Shown one piece after another: positions 45,670 to 55,179 of a stretch of DNA of 64,000 bases (its first letter is position 1; every line of letters starts with the position of its first letter). Origin of the DNA: Ceratobasidium sp. AG-K (lineage: Eukaryota; Basidiomycota; Agaricomycetes; Cantharellales; Ceratobasidiaceae). The stretch covers positions 1,798,001 to 1,862,000 of the forward strand of contig JAWNGF010000010.1 in the NCBI GenBank assembly GCA_037039685.1. The letters are read 5' to 3'. The position numbers and the translations under genes were made by a program. Below the pieces are notes generated by a model, which was not told the origin of the DNA, did not search any database, and was given only the letters and a program-made list of their open reading frames with translations.

Positions 45670-47636
45670 ATGTCTCAAGAACACTCTTTTGATCTGGTAA
45701 GTTCAACTCCGACTGTAGTAAACGAAGGCTGATTCCCTATTCTCCGTGGTTAGAGAATCGCACACTCGTCTCCTCTTTTTACTGCCACACCACTCACCGG
45801 TAACCGAGCGAATGGCTGGTCAACGTTATGTACAGTCAATGGCTATCTCTGCGATGAGCCAGCAGGGGAGAGTGCCGTGTTTACGACATCTGCCAATGCG
45901 ACAATGGATTTGGAGTTCTGGGGCTCGCGGATTGAAGTGAGGGGCAACGTAACGGGAGGGATGAATCTCGATTGGCAGTTGGATGGAACCACTCCGTCCA
46001 TGGGACAGCTTACTAGTAAAGAGAGCGACAATTCGGTTGGCCTACCTTTGGGCTCTGGATTATTGGCAGTGTTTGAGGGCCTTGATTCAAGCAAGGCGCA
46101 TAAATTGAAGATGACCACACGCCCTGGTCTTCCTAGCGCAATGGTGGCGTTTGAGGGCGTGGTGGTAAAAGTTGGGACTGGAGTCGTCGGGTAAGCCTTC
46201 CAAACCATTTACCAAAGAGTTATCCTCAGAGTCGTGGGGAATTCTTAGCGGAGATCTGACATTGACTTACCTGGACGACACAAACCCTGCGCTCGAATAT
46301 TCGCAAACACCCGGTGCTTGGGCACAGTACAACGAGTACAACAATACTGTTCTCAACATGACTCGCCCCAAGGATGTGACCAATCAGTCGTTTCATTGTT
46401 CCAAGGAGCCCGCAGAGGGCGTTAGCATGAACTTTAATGGTGAGCTCCTTCTTACCTAGGCTTTCGACCGCATTTACTTAGGTCTCGGCAGGTACACAAG
46501 TTCTTTTATTTGGGCCCTGTTATTCCTCCAATGGAGCATACACTGTCACCATCGATAACCGAGAACCAGTGCTCTTCAACGCCTCCACAAACGCCTATTC
46601 AGCACCATTGGCTTCATCTGTCGCCGGAGCCTGCCTTCGTTACATATCCCCTCCGTTATCCCCCAGCGAATTGCACTATGTTAGTATGGCCAATGCTGAC
46701 AAGGGGCGGGAGACCAATCTGGATTGGGTACTAGTAGTCAGTAACACTGGCGGACAATCCATCAGCGACGGAGCTCGCAAGAAGGGATCTAACGTTGCCG
46801 CAATCGCTGGGGCGGTAGCAGGTTCCGTTGCATTGATCATTGCATTGGGGATTCTCTGGTTCGTGTTGCACCGTCGCAGGCGCCGAGTCAAGCGGGTCGT
46901 CGCTCGGACTACCTCTCGGGCTAGCATGGACGAACGCAAAGTTGCGTCTGTGGATCTCCTCTCTGCCGATAGCAATATCCCGCAAATGCTCGATGGCGGG
47001 AGACAGCCGAATGTTCTTGTGAGCCCCAGCAATGGGAACCAGAGCAATGGGAGAAGCTACCAGAGGGTCGAGCCATTCGCACTTCCTCCGCTCGTGACTC
47101 CTGCGGGCAGTGTGGGTAGAAAAATTGGTCAGGGAGCCGAATCCTCGCCCAGTTCGGCGTCGTCGACTGAGCCATCTGCGCGAGCGATTCGAGAGTCTCT
47201 GTCGACCGATTTCCCTACATCAACAGTGGCACCGACCGATAGAGCAGTCGAAGGAGGCGTTTTATTGACTTCTAGCGCACCAGCCGTCGCTCAATTGTCC
47301 CACCCATCGGTGCCGCACGAAACGCAGTCCAACACGATACAACCCGCGGCGTCGCCGGCCGGGACCCTTCCACAGGCCGAATCTCAACCCGTCTCCCACG
47401 CCCATCAAGCGCAAGCGCAAGCCATCCAAGGACAATCCTCGCAGTCAAGCCCTCCAGCGGTACCCGATCTTTCCCAGATTAGTTCCGACGTGAACCGTAT
47501 TCTCGCGCAGCTCGGACAAATCCGGCGCCGAGGCGAATCCGCATCCAGCGGTCGGAGGGGCTACACTGGCGACGAATATGACGAAAGTGTGCCTGGAGAG
47601 GCTCCGCCGGAGTATGGGAAGCATCGACGCGCCTAG
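45670..47636 (+). CDS. Single-pass membrane protein with two beta-sandwich-like ectodomain units
   Basis: Up to 587 aa; exons 45670-45696, 45754-45799, 45836-46190, 46249-46439, 46492-47636. The ectodomain shows ATMDLEFWGSRIEVRGNVTGG and, in a second unit, LTYLDDTNPALEYSQTPGAW with MNFNGTQVLLFGPC and AYTVTIDNREPVLF. This is the repeated arrangement of many Agaricomycete surface proteins of unknown function. Several N-glycosylation sequons are present (NATM, NVTG, NNTV, NQSF). One span, VAAIAGAVAGSVALIIALGILWFVL, is followed by HRRRRRVKRVV, so the 260-residue Ser/Pro/Gln-rich tail is cytosolic. A clear signal peptide is missing in the first 9-residue exon, so the true start may lie further upstream. 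A sensor or wall-linked role is inference. Confidence 0.75.
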
Positions 47637-48013
47637 GCGATTGTACTTTATCACTCGTTTGCTTTGTTGTATTTTGTTCTCATGTGGTTGGCGGCGGTTA
47701 ACGGCTCAATCATATCTGTTACATAAGCGTTCTCTCGGTCCGGCTGAGTATTCTTCGTCCAGCTCAATAAAGCTTGCCAGACGGGCGTGCCTTGGCGGCC
47801 TCCCTTGTTGATCTGACGACAGCAGCACACAACTTCCCACCACGTTGGCCGTTTAATTAGCGAGGATTGAATACGCGACATCAATGCACTTCGTTTGAGT
47901 CTCTAGCCTAAATTACTGGCAGCAAAATACCCCGCCTCGTTACCCCAACTGTCCAACACATCTCTATCCTTTGCCCGTAATCATAAAAGTCTACCCTAAA
48001 CTCTTGTTGGTTG

Positions 48014-49785
48014 ATGCCTTCAGCTAGTGCTATTATCTACACCCCTTTTGACGAGCTCGACGATCGTTTTACCAATGCTCACCGATTCGGACGCCCCCGC
48101 CGCCCCGAAGTTCTCCTACTACGTCCTAACCGCAAGGCCTTGCTATTACTATGCCCGCTCTTACCTCCAAGCCCAACGCATCCCGACGGCCAGCCTGCAA
48201 AGGTCAAAAGGTTGAGGCTGCCAGCCGAAGCGTGGCAGCGAGTGCTTGGCTTGGCAATGCAGGCTGAAGACCAAGATGAACGCCGTCGAGGTCCTTGCGA
48301 TTTGGGCAAAGTCAGATACTTGTTGATCTGCAAGTCGTTCCAGGTGAGCTGGCATCGGTGTTGCCCTATGATCCAATACATGCACTGAGCGACGTCATTG
48401 GCTGGTAGAATCTGGCTACGCCTCTATTGTATTCTTCCGTTCAGATCTTTACTCTACGTGGACTCGGGCTCTTTGCGAACACACTGGTTACGGCCGACGC
48501 AAAATGGGACTCGATCAGACGCATCCCGTATTCTACACCAGGCCGATGGGTGCAAAGTCTTTCGTTGGCCCAGCTAGCTCCGTGCTCCTCATTGGCAGTG
48601 GATTCCCACCTCGCTCGCGTACTTCCTGTGCTTCCGTTCCTTACCACTCTCGAGCTAGACGGACGATATGTGATGAGCTGGAGAGTTGGAGCCCTTGTGC
48701 CCAAGTCGTTGAGGGTGCTACGTGGAGTACGTGTCAAGGAGGAAGTCCGCTTTGAGGGGTTAAAATCGAACGACGAAGACGACGCGCTCACTGGACTAGT
48801 TAGGACGTTGTCGCTGCTCGAAGAACTGAGCATCGAAGGTCCAGGGTTAGATCTCGACGAGGACGAAACGTTCGAAGACGATGCGCCCGAAGTGACGCCG
48901 CCTGGTCAATCCCAAGTTATTCTACCTCGACTTGCGCGACTCACGCTCCTGGATTGTCCTTATACCCCAGTGTACCGGATGCTCGCTCGAGCTTCCCTCC
49001 CAGAACTCAAGGACCTGACTTTGACGACAACGCCCGTCGTCCAAGTTGTCCCCACCGAGCCTGTTGAAGGCGATGTCACGCCGCCAACCTTTGATCCTAC
49101 CCAATTTGCCCAACCCACGCCAACAACCATCTTCCTTGCCCAGCATGGCAACATCCTTCATCGGCTCTCGCTCGTTCCTACCCAACAATGGCCGCCTGCT
49201 CCCGCCCCGGCACCGGAGGATCTATTGCTCCAGTGCCCAGACGTCAGAGAGCTAGCTCTTTGTATGCCGCTGCCGTCGCGACTTGTGCCTCCGGAACCAA
49301 GCAAGCCCAGAAACTCAACCACCGTGTCCCCCCTCCTCGCACGCTTGGCACTTTCGCCTGAACCAGAGGCAGTTCGGATTTCATCCCCGCCACCTCGGGC
49401 ACCCAGTCCACCTACAACCAGATACCCCCTGAAGAAACTCACCATACCCATCCCAACCCACGCGTTCCTCTCCTGCCTAACAAGTCCTTCTTTACCACAC
49501 CTGCGTGAGGTCCGTTTCAGTTCGGCCAAGTGGCTTCGCAGGGGCATGGGTCGAACTGCTCAGGGTGCAGGCGTGAATGGCGAGATGATGCGTTGGCGAC
49601 GCGAACTCAAACGGGGTGGAATCAAGGTCCTAGACTCTGAGGGTCGAGAAGAAATTGAAGAGCCCCAGGCACCTCGACCTCTCGTTGGGATCTCGGCGGT
49701 GGGGAAGCGGGGGGAAGGTTTTGCACACAACCTCAAGGGCGGAGGTCGGCAGGCTGTCGTTGGTGATGTCCAGGGACGTCGCTGA
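48014..49785 (+). CDS. F-box-like protein
   Basis: 568 aa; exons 48014-48343 and 48409-49785. The F-box-like part is split by the intron: VKRLRLPAEAWQRVLGLA, then VRYLLICKSFQ-NLATPLLYSSVQ, matching the L-P-x-E-x-hydrophobic opening and the 'L..VCk.f..la.P.LY..v' ending common in fungal F-box proteins. The rest has leucine-rich, LRR-like pieces (LPFLTTLELDGRYV, LPELKDLTLTTTPVV, LPHLREVRFSSAKWL) and Pro-rich linkers. By inference it is a substrate-recognition adaptor for an SCF ubiquitin ligase. A partial duplicate of its second exon lies at 53066-53775. Another frame also offers an ATG at 48076, but only this frame contains the F-box. Confidence 0.75.
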
Positions 49786-49901
49786 GGTGGATGATCTGAT
49801 GTACTATTTTAGGGTTGTATCGGTTTTATGGTTTCTCATCTTTGTAAGTGTGGTATTTTGGTAGCTTTTGTTGTTATGTATGTGCATCCTGAATCTTAGT
49901 A

Positions 49902-50044
49902 CAGTCGGACTCCTTGACTTGCATAAAGATGGTGGAAGTTTCGCACCAAAACTCAATTACCTCCGCGGGCTATTTGGGCCAAAGCTATTGAGTAGACCCT
50001 GGCGCTATGCATGTGCAGAAGATGCAAGTCAAGGAGTACAGCTG
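49902..50044. mobile_element. MITE-like element with about 24-bp terminal inverted repeats and TA duplication
   Basis: 143 bp. The left end CAGTCGGACTCCTTGACTTG and the reverse complement of the right end CAGCTGTACTCCTTGACTTG differ only near the tip. TA flanks both sides. It has no coding capacity. CAG- termini with a TA duplication fit the Tc1/mariner-pogo class. The related segment near 53850 lacks the element. Confidence 0.75.
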
Positions 50045-51136
50045 TACCATAATGTAGTAACAGCTCTCTATGTCATAGGATTGTGATTAAGCAGCGCACG
50101 TTTCTGCATCACGTGACGACAACGATGCGAGAGCGCTAGCGAATCGAGCCGATGCCTGCGATTTCGATGATCGAGTCCGATACGAGCACGTCTCGTCAGT
50201 TGGCCGTCTCGCCGCAATGCTATGTCGAAGTCTCCTCGCTCTTCCTACAATCTTGTCCCTCAGCTTGCACGCTGACGAATGGCGCTTTTGCTAAACATGC
50301 GCAAACACGCGCATTGGTCGTTCGCATTGCCGAGACTCTAGGGCAACACGGGGTTCAGTGAATCTATGCAATATTCTCCGAAATAGTCTCAAGAAATAGA
50401 TCACATCTTTTTTGGAGGTACATACCGCCCTAGAGACGCTGGAGGCACGTTGAGTGGCAGATTTGTTAGCTGCGCTTCCTGTGCTTCCTGCAAGCTGAAG
50501 GGCTGCAAGCTGAGAGACACGACTGTAGTCAACAGTGCATTCCCTCTGCGTTTCTGCCCAACCCACTGCATGCTTACCGACGCTTTCGTCGGCAAAATCC
50601 GGGTCGGGTCCGGAGGTGCAAGAAGCGGATGCGGATCACCACTTATCCCTCTCGCCCGTCGCCACATCCTGTAGTTTCAGGAGCACTCCCGAGGCTCCCT
50701 ATTCACCTGATTTTACCGACGTAGTCTAGCTATCCCATCCACCGAACCTGCTTCTATTCCTCTAGGTCCAAGCGTCTTTACTTCTATTCTTCAGTGCGCC
50801 ACCTTTGATCGCTGTCGTTTCGTCACATACCGACCTCCACTGTCAATCCAGCTGTCCCCTCGGTCGACCTCTGTGTCTACCTCCTCTGCATCTATAAGCT
50901 CTTCTCGTTTCCCGTTTTTCTTCACGAGTGTGTCCCTCCGCCTTTCTCGCCTTTCTCGCCTACCTCGTACCCTGACTTTGGCTCGTTTTGCTTTTGTTTC
51001 TAGATCCCTTTCGTCTCTGCCTCCCAATTTTCGACTACTAAAAGATAGACCGTCTCTATACGAATAAGCCCCTTTCGCTACCATCCACCCTTCCTCGTTT
51101 CTGACGATTGATTTTTTCCCGCCCCCTCTTCGGCAG
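50045..51136. other. Intergenic, 1.1 kb, left part duplicated near 53880-53945
   Basis: The left 90 bp (GTGATTAAGCAGCGCACG to CATCACGTGACGACAA) resemble the sequence just before the dUTPase gene. A 69-codon frame at 50152-50361 has no recognised family. From 50690 the sequence is C/T-rich, consistent with a leader and intron of the protease gene. Confidence 0.45.
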
Positions 51137-52997
51137 TGTCAGCCAAACTCGCTGAAACTCTCCAGGTCAACCAGGATTTCATTGACACCTGCTTAGCCGT
51201 CTCCAAGGGGCACGCAAGCCGGAGCCAGCCTCCCCTCTCCTCGACTGCCGTTTCTTTCGGCGGGCTCTCGCGCTTGGCCATGGACGACGTCGTCTCCAAG
51301 ACTCCCCGCCTAACCGACAACTACCCCAACGCATACAACGACTTCTATGGTAGCGGCACTGTCTGTGTCTTCAAGTCTGGCCCAGCCTGGCCCATCCGCA
51401 CAGGCCCTGAGTCCCAGCGCATCGTGCGCGAGCCGCGTCCCGTATATGGTCACCCCATCGGGGCCACTTGGCTCTCCATCGGCCGGCGCATCTGCGACGA
51501 GCTCGACTCGATGTCCCTAAAGTGGACGTGCATTAATCCCCTCGCTTACGCCAACGCCGGCGAGGCCAGGCCTTTCTGCCCACTTATCATCTCCGTTGGT
51601 GTGGCGCCCGGCTCCCTCCTCTACAACGCTGCCGTTGCCGCCGCTGCTGCCGTCAAAAATATTCTCGCTGGGGATGGCTTCGGCACCCTCGAGGTGGCCT
51701 TCGTTGAGTGGGTGGTTACTCGGTCCGCCGGGACCAAGCTCCTCTCGCTCGACCCCCTCTTTGACAGAATCCCCGACCTGCGGAAGCCCTTCACCACCAC
51801 TCTTGGGCTCTCCATTGCATCTCTCAAGTACCCCTCTTACGAGGGCACAGCCGCTCTCTACTTCCGCTTCAGCAAGGACGACAAGCGCGTCGCCATGTTG
51901 ACCTGTGCCCACGTCGCCCGCCCCCCTCCTGTCTGCGCTGCCAACACGGGCATGACGCATGAGAACTCAAGCCAAGCTCGTGAGGAGTTCGTTGCGCTCG
52001 GCGATCGGGGATGCGACAACGCCATCGTGGCCATGATGGGTACCATCGGCGACCTCACCCGTTCTATCAAGTACTGGAACAAAGTACTTCGTAGGTTGGG
52101 AGAGCGCGTAGAGGGAGAGAAGAGCCACATCACCGAGACACGCGAGGAGCACTTGTACTTGGTGGCCAAGGCGTTGAAGGACATTGAGGAGGTGCACAGG
52201 CTCCACGACGAGGTTACCAAGCTCTGGACTACCCCTAGCCAGCGCGTTATTGGCTTCTTGCTCCATTCGGAGCCGATCGAGGTCTCGGTCGAACCTCGCG
52301 GCTATACAAAGGACTGGGCCTTGATCGAGCTGTACAACGACAAGATTGATTGGTTAGCGTTTAAAGGAAACAAGGTCTACGTTGGTACGTTTATATATAT
52401 ATATATATAATTTTATATTTATTTCATATCTTGGACTATCTCTCATTTTCTACCTTTGAATTGACCTTACTACCTATTACTTTGCTTTCCTTGGCAGGCG
52501 GTAACCTCTCGATGACCGACTTTCCCAAACTCTTGTTCCCTCACCCTACCGATCAAGCGACCTACGACTACCCTGAGGATGGTCTCCTGCAGGCCTACGG
52601 TATTGTCGAGGAATGCGAGATCCGCAACCCCCAGCACCTCGACGCCAATGGCGAGAAGTGTCTGCTTGTCGTCAAGAATGGGACAACCACGGGGACCACC
52701 GCCGGTCGCGTCAACGGCCTGGAGTCTTTCACCCGCAGCTTCCCTGAATACGGCATTAAGCAGACCTCCATCGAGATTGCCGTCGTGGCCTCTGACAGAG
52801 CACGCGGCGAGTTTTCCAGTGGTGGCGACTCTGGGTCTATCGTCCTCGCTAGGGATGGTCGCATCGTTGGAATCCTCACTGGCGGCGCGGGCGCTACCAA
52901 CGAGACCGACGTCACGTACCTCACCCCCTACTGGTGGGTCGAGAAGCAGATCAAGGCCAAGTACCCCAACGCCTTCCTCTACGATGCCGTCCAGTAG
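51137..52997 (+). CDS. PA-clan (trypsin-like) serine protease-like protein
   Basis: Exons 51137-52384 and 52498-52997. The first exon follows a good acceptor (TTCGGCAG) and has no ATG before 51280, so either a short upstream exon supplies the start (the exon begins TG, as after an A) or translation begins at 51280 (MDDVVSKTPRL), giving 534 aa. Triad candidates: His in AMLTCAHVARP, Asp in YTKDWALIELYND, Ser in FSSGGDSGSIVLARDG, followed by GRIVGILTGG, the normal S1/V8 layout. About 120 residues, partly helical, separate the His and Asp strands, which is unusual. No signal peptide is visible, so it is likely intracellular. The substrate is unknown; similar proteins occur in families in Rhizoctonia-type genomes (from memory, unchecked). 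Confidence 0.7.
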
Positions 52998-53065
52998 GTA
53001 TGCTGCAAGCACGATACGCAACAGGCAGTTTCTCAGCGGACCCTTTCCTTGTACTTATCGCGTAG

Positions 53066-53775
53066 TTATGTATTACCTCAATGTACTGTTACTATCGGCC
53101 CTCGCCTCGAGCTTCTCTCCTAGGACTCAAGGACTTGACTTTGACGCCAGCGCCCGCCGGCCAAATTGTCCCTACGTCAGCAAAACCCGAGAATCTCGTG
53201 CGATCTCGGGATCGACGGGAGGTGCTCGTCGGGCTCGTGGCGGCTCCTAAACGCTCAGGGGACTCGCAAGCAATCATGAGCAAAATGCGCGTTTATCTCG
53301 CGAGGGCCCACGAAACCTCACGAGCGCTTGGGAGACCAACGAGCACCTGCACTAAATCCCGACACGTCGCGAGCCGAACGAGATTTCGGGGGGGTTGTAG
53401 AGTACCGAGCCTGTTGAAAGCAACGTAACACTACCAGCTATTACTACTACCCAATATCCCCAGCCCACACCAATAACCATATTCCTTGCCCAGCACGGCA
53501 CCACCCTTTACCGGCTCCCACTCGTTCCTACAGTACCCAGCAATGACCACGTGAATGGAGAAATGATGCGTTGTTGACGCGAATTCAAACGGGGTGGAAT
53601 CAAGGTCCAGGACTCTGAGGGTCGAGAAGAAATCGAAGAATCCCATGCAGGTCCCCGACCCCTCACCGGGATTTCGGAGATGGGGAAGCGGGGGAAGGTT
53701 TCGCGCACAACCTCAAGGTGGAAGTCAGTAGGCGGTTGTTACCGATGATGCCCATGGACGTCGCTGGAGGGAATG
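53066..53775 (+). pseudogene. Broken partial duplicate of the F-box gene's second exon
   Basis: It resembles 48970-49785: GLKDLTLTPAPAGQIVPT parallels ELKDLTLTTTPVVQVVPT, and long nucleotide stretches such as TCAAACGGGGTGGAATCAAG and GACTCTGAGGGTCGAGAAGA are kept. It lacks the source segment of about 49195-49570, has TGA codons in the old frame (near 53576) and is interrupted by the element at 53176-53402. Similarity continues into the 3' flank to about 53945, so the event was a segmental duplication, not retroposition. Confidence 0.85.
53176..53402. mobile_element. Small inverted-repeat insertion inside the F-box duplicate
   Basis: About 227 bp absent from the source gene, where GTCCC is followed directly by CACCGAGCC. 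The ends CCCGAGAATCTCGTGCG and the reverse complement of CGAACGAGATTTCGGGG are imperfect inverted repeats. The trinucleotide TAC flanks both sides, fitting a 3-bp target duplication. It is non-coding and MITE-like; the class is uncertain. Confidence 0.55.
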
Positions 53776-53966
53776 AATTGACGAGTTGTTTTGGAGTTTT
53801 ACCGGTTCCTTATCTTTGTATCCGTAGTATTTTTATAGCTTTGTTGTTGATACTGTACCACATCTCTTCATGTAGTCTACCAGGAGTGTGACTAAGCAAC
53901 ATGCGTCCCCCATCACGTGAAGACAAGGAGACGTGACGCTACACCACCCGCCTCCCCACGACTTCC

Positions 53967-54720
53967 ATGAGCACCAAACGTACCGAGCCTCCTTCCCCAT
54001 CTGGACCTCCTCGCCCAAACAAAATGGCCAATACCGATTCTGAAACCGCGCCCCCGCCTCCACCCGCCCCTGTCTCCCATCTTCTCATCAAACGATTGAG
54101 CGAAAAGGCTAAACTCCCGACGCGAGGAAGCGCGCTTGCGGCTGGTTATGATCTGTACAGGTAAGTTTCCACACCTCGTGTTATCCAGACGTGTCATTAA
54201 TATTAAAATACTGCCAGTGCGGAACAGAAAATAATTCCGGCACGAGGCAAGGCCCTGGTGGACACCCAAATTTCGATCGCGGTACCGGTCGGAACGTACG
54301 GCCGCGTCGCGCCTAGGAGTGGGCTCGGTTAGTGTGGGAATACGTCGGAAACGCGTGGCTAATTTAGTGGGGTTTAGCTTCCAAATTCATGATTGATACC
54401 GGTGCGGGGGTAATTGATGCTGACTACCGAGGAGTTGTGTTTGTTTTGTTGTTTAACCACTCGGACAAGGATTTCCAAGGTAGGTTACATCACCAGAAAG
54501 GGACGACAACATCAACTAAATTTGTAATAGTCGACGAAGGTGACCGTGTCGCTCAGCTCATCATCGAAAAAATCCAGACGCCCGAAGTCATGGAGGTCGA
54601 GGTAATTAATAGGCTCGTACAACTATCTACCCATAAACTAACCAGAATTCAAAGGACCTCGAGGAGACACTTCGCGGGGCTGGAGGGTTCGGTTCCACTG
54701 GCGGGCATGGTTCTCTTTAA
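53967..54720 (+). CDS. DUT1: dUTP diphosphatase (dUTPase)
   Basis: Hydrolyses dUTP to dUMP and pyrophosphate, keeping uracil out of DNA and feeding dTMP synthesis; trimeric. 180 aa; exons 53967-54160, 54218-54327, 54378-54479, 54531-54601, 54655-54720. The five dUTPase motifs appear in order: AAGYDLYSAE (1), APRSGLA (2), [17 protein letters not shown] with the catalytic Asp (3), [14 protein letters not shown] (4), and [13 protein letters not shown] (5, the nucleotide-closing arm). The Pro/Ser-rich N-terminal extension of about 45 residues could be a targeting or regulatory leader. No defect is seen. Its upstream sequence belongs to the segment duplicated from 50045-50130. Confidence 0.96.
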
Positions 54721-55179
54721 AAGTGCTTCTCTAAGCGAATCATTCAGCTTTGTCCTGACAGCTGAGTGGGCGGGTTTCTCCCAATATGAACCAGTTTGAA
54801 TCGTCATTTAGTCGAGCATCGTCGTCCGAGCGAGCTTAAGCCCCAGGCGGATTTCATCAACAAAAGTTTCAGCAAGGTAAGTATCAAGCTTGGCGCGCGC
54901 CTCTTGGAACTTGCTATTTCCGTCACATGGTCATCGACATTCTACACTTCTTAACTGCCGTCTTCTCCCACCTTCTGTCGGTGAACTCGCCAAATGAGCA
55001 CAATATACCCATCTCCGGACGTTCTAAAACGCCATTTGTGCAACGTACCGATAATTTCGTCGCGGAATGCACGCCGGTGTAGTGAACAGAAGCCATTATC
55101 GACATCTCCTGGGAATCATGCAATCCTATAAATTCAACGAGAGATAGTCCTAATTCCACTATCTCTCCTTATAGTCGAT
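54721..55179. other. Intergenic, 459 bp
   Basis: This gap contains the dUTPase terminator and the GH51 promoter. No clear TATA box or repeat is seen. Confidence 0.5.

Noticed and set aside
50152..50361. 69-codon frame that might be a small gene
   Set aside because: It has a reasonable amino-acid composition, but no family, no splice partner and no paralog support.
52470..53021. 183-codon frame on the minus strand
   Set aside because: Antisense shadow of the protease exon encoding GDSGS; GC-rich codons keep the opposite strand open.
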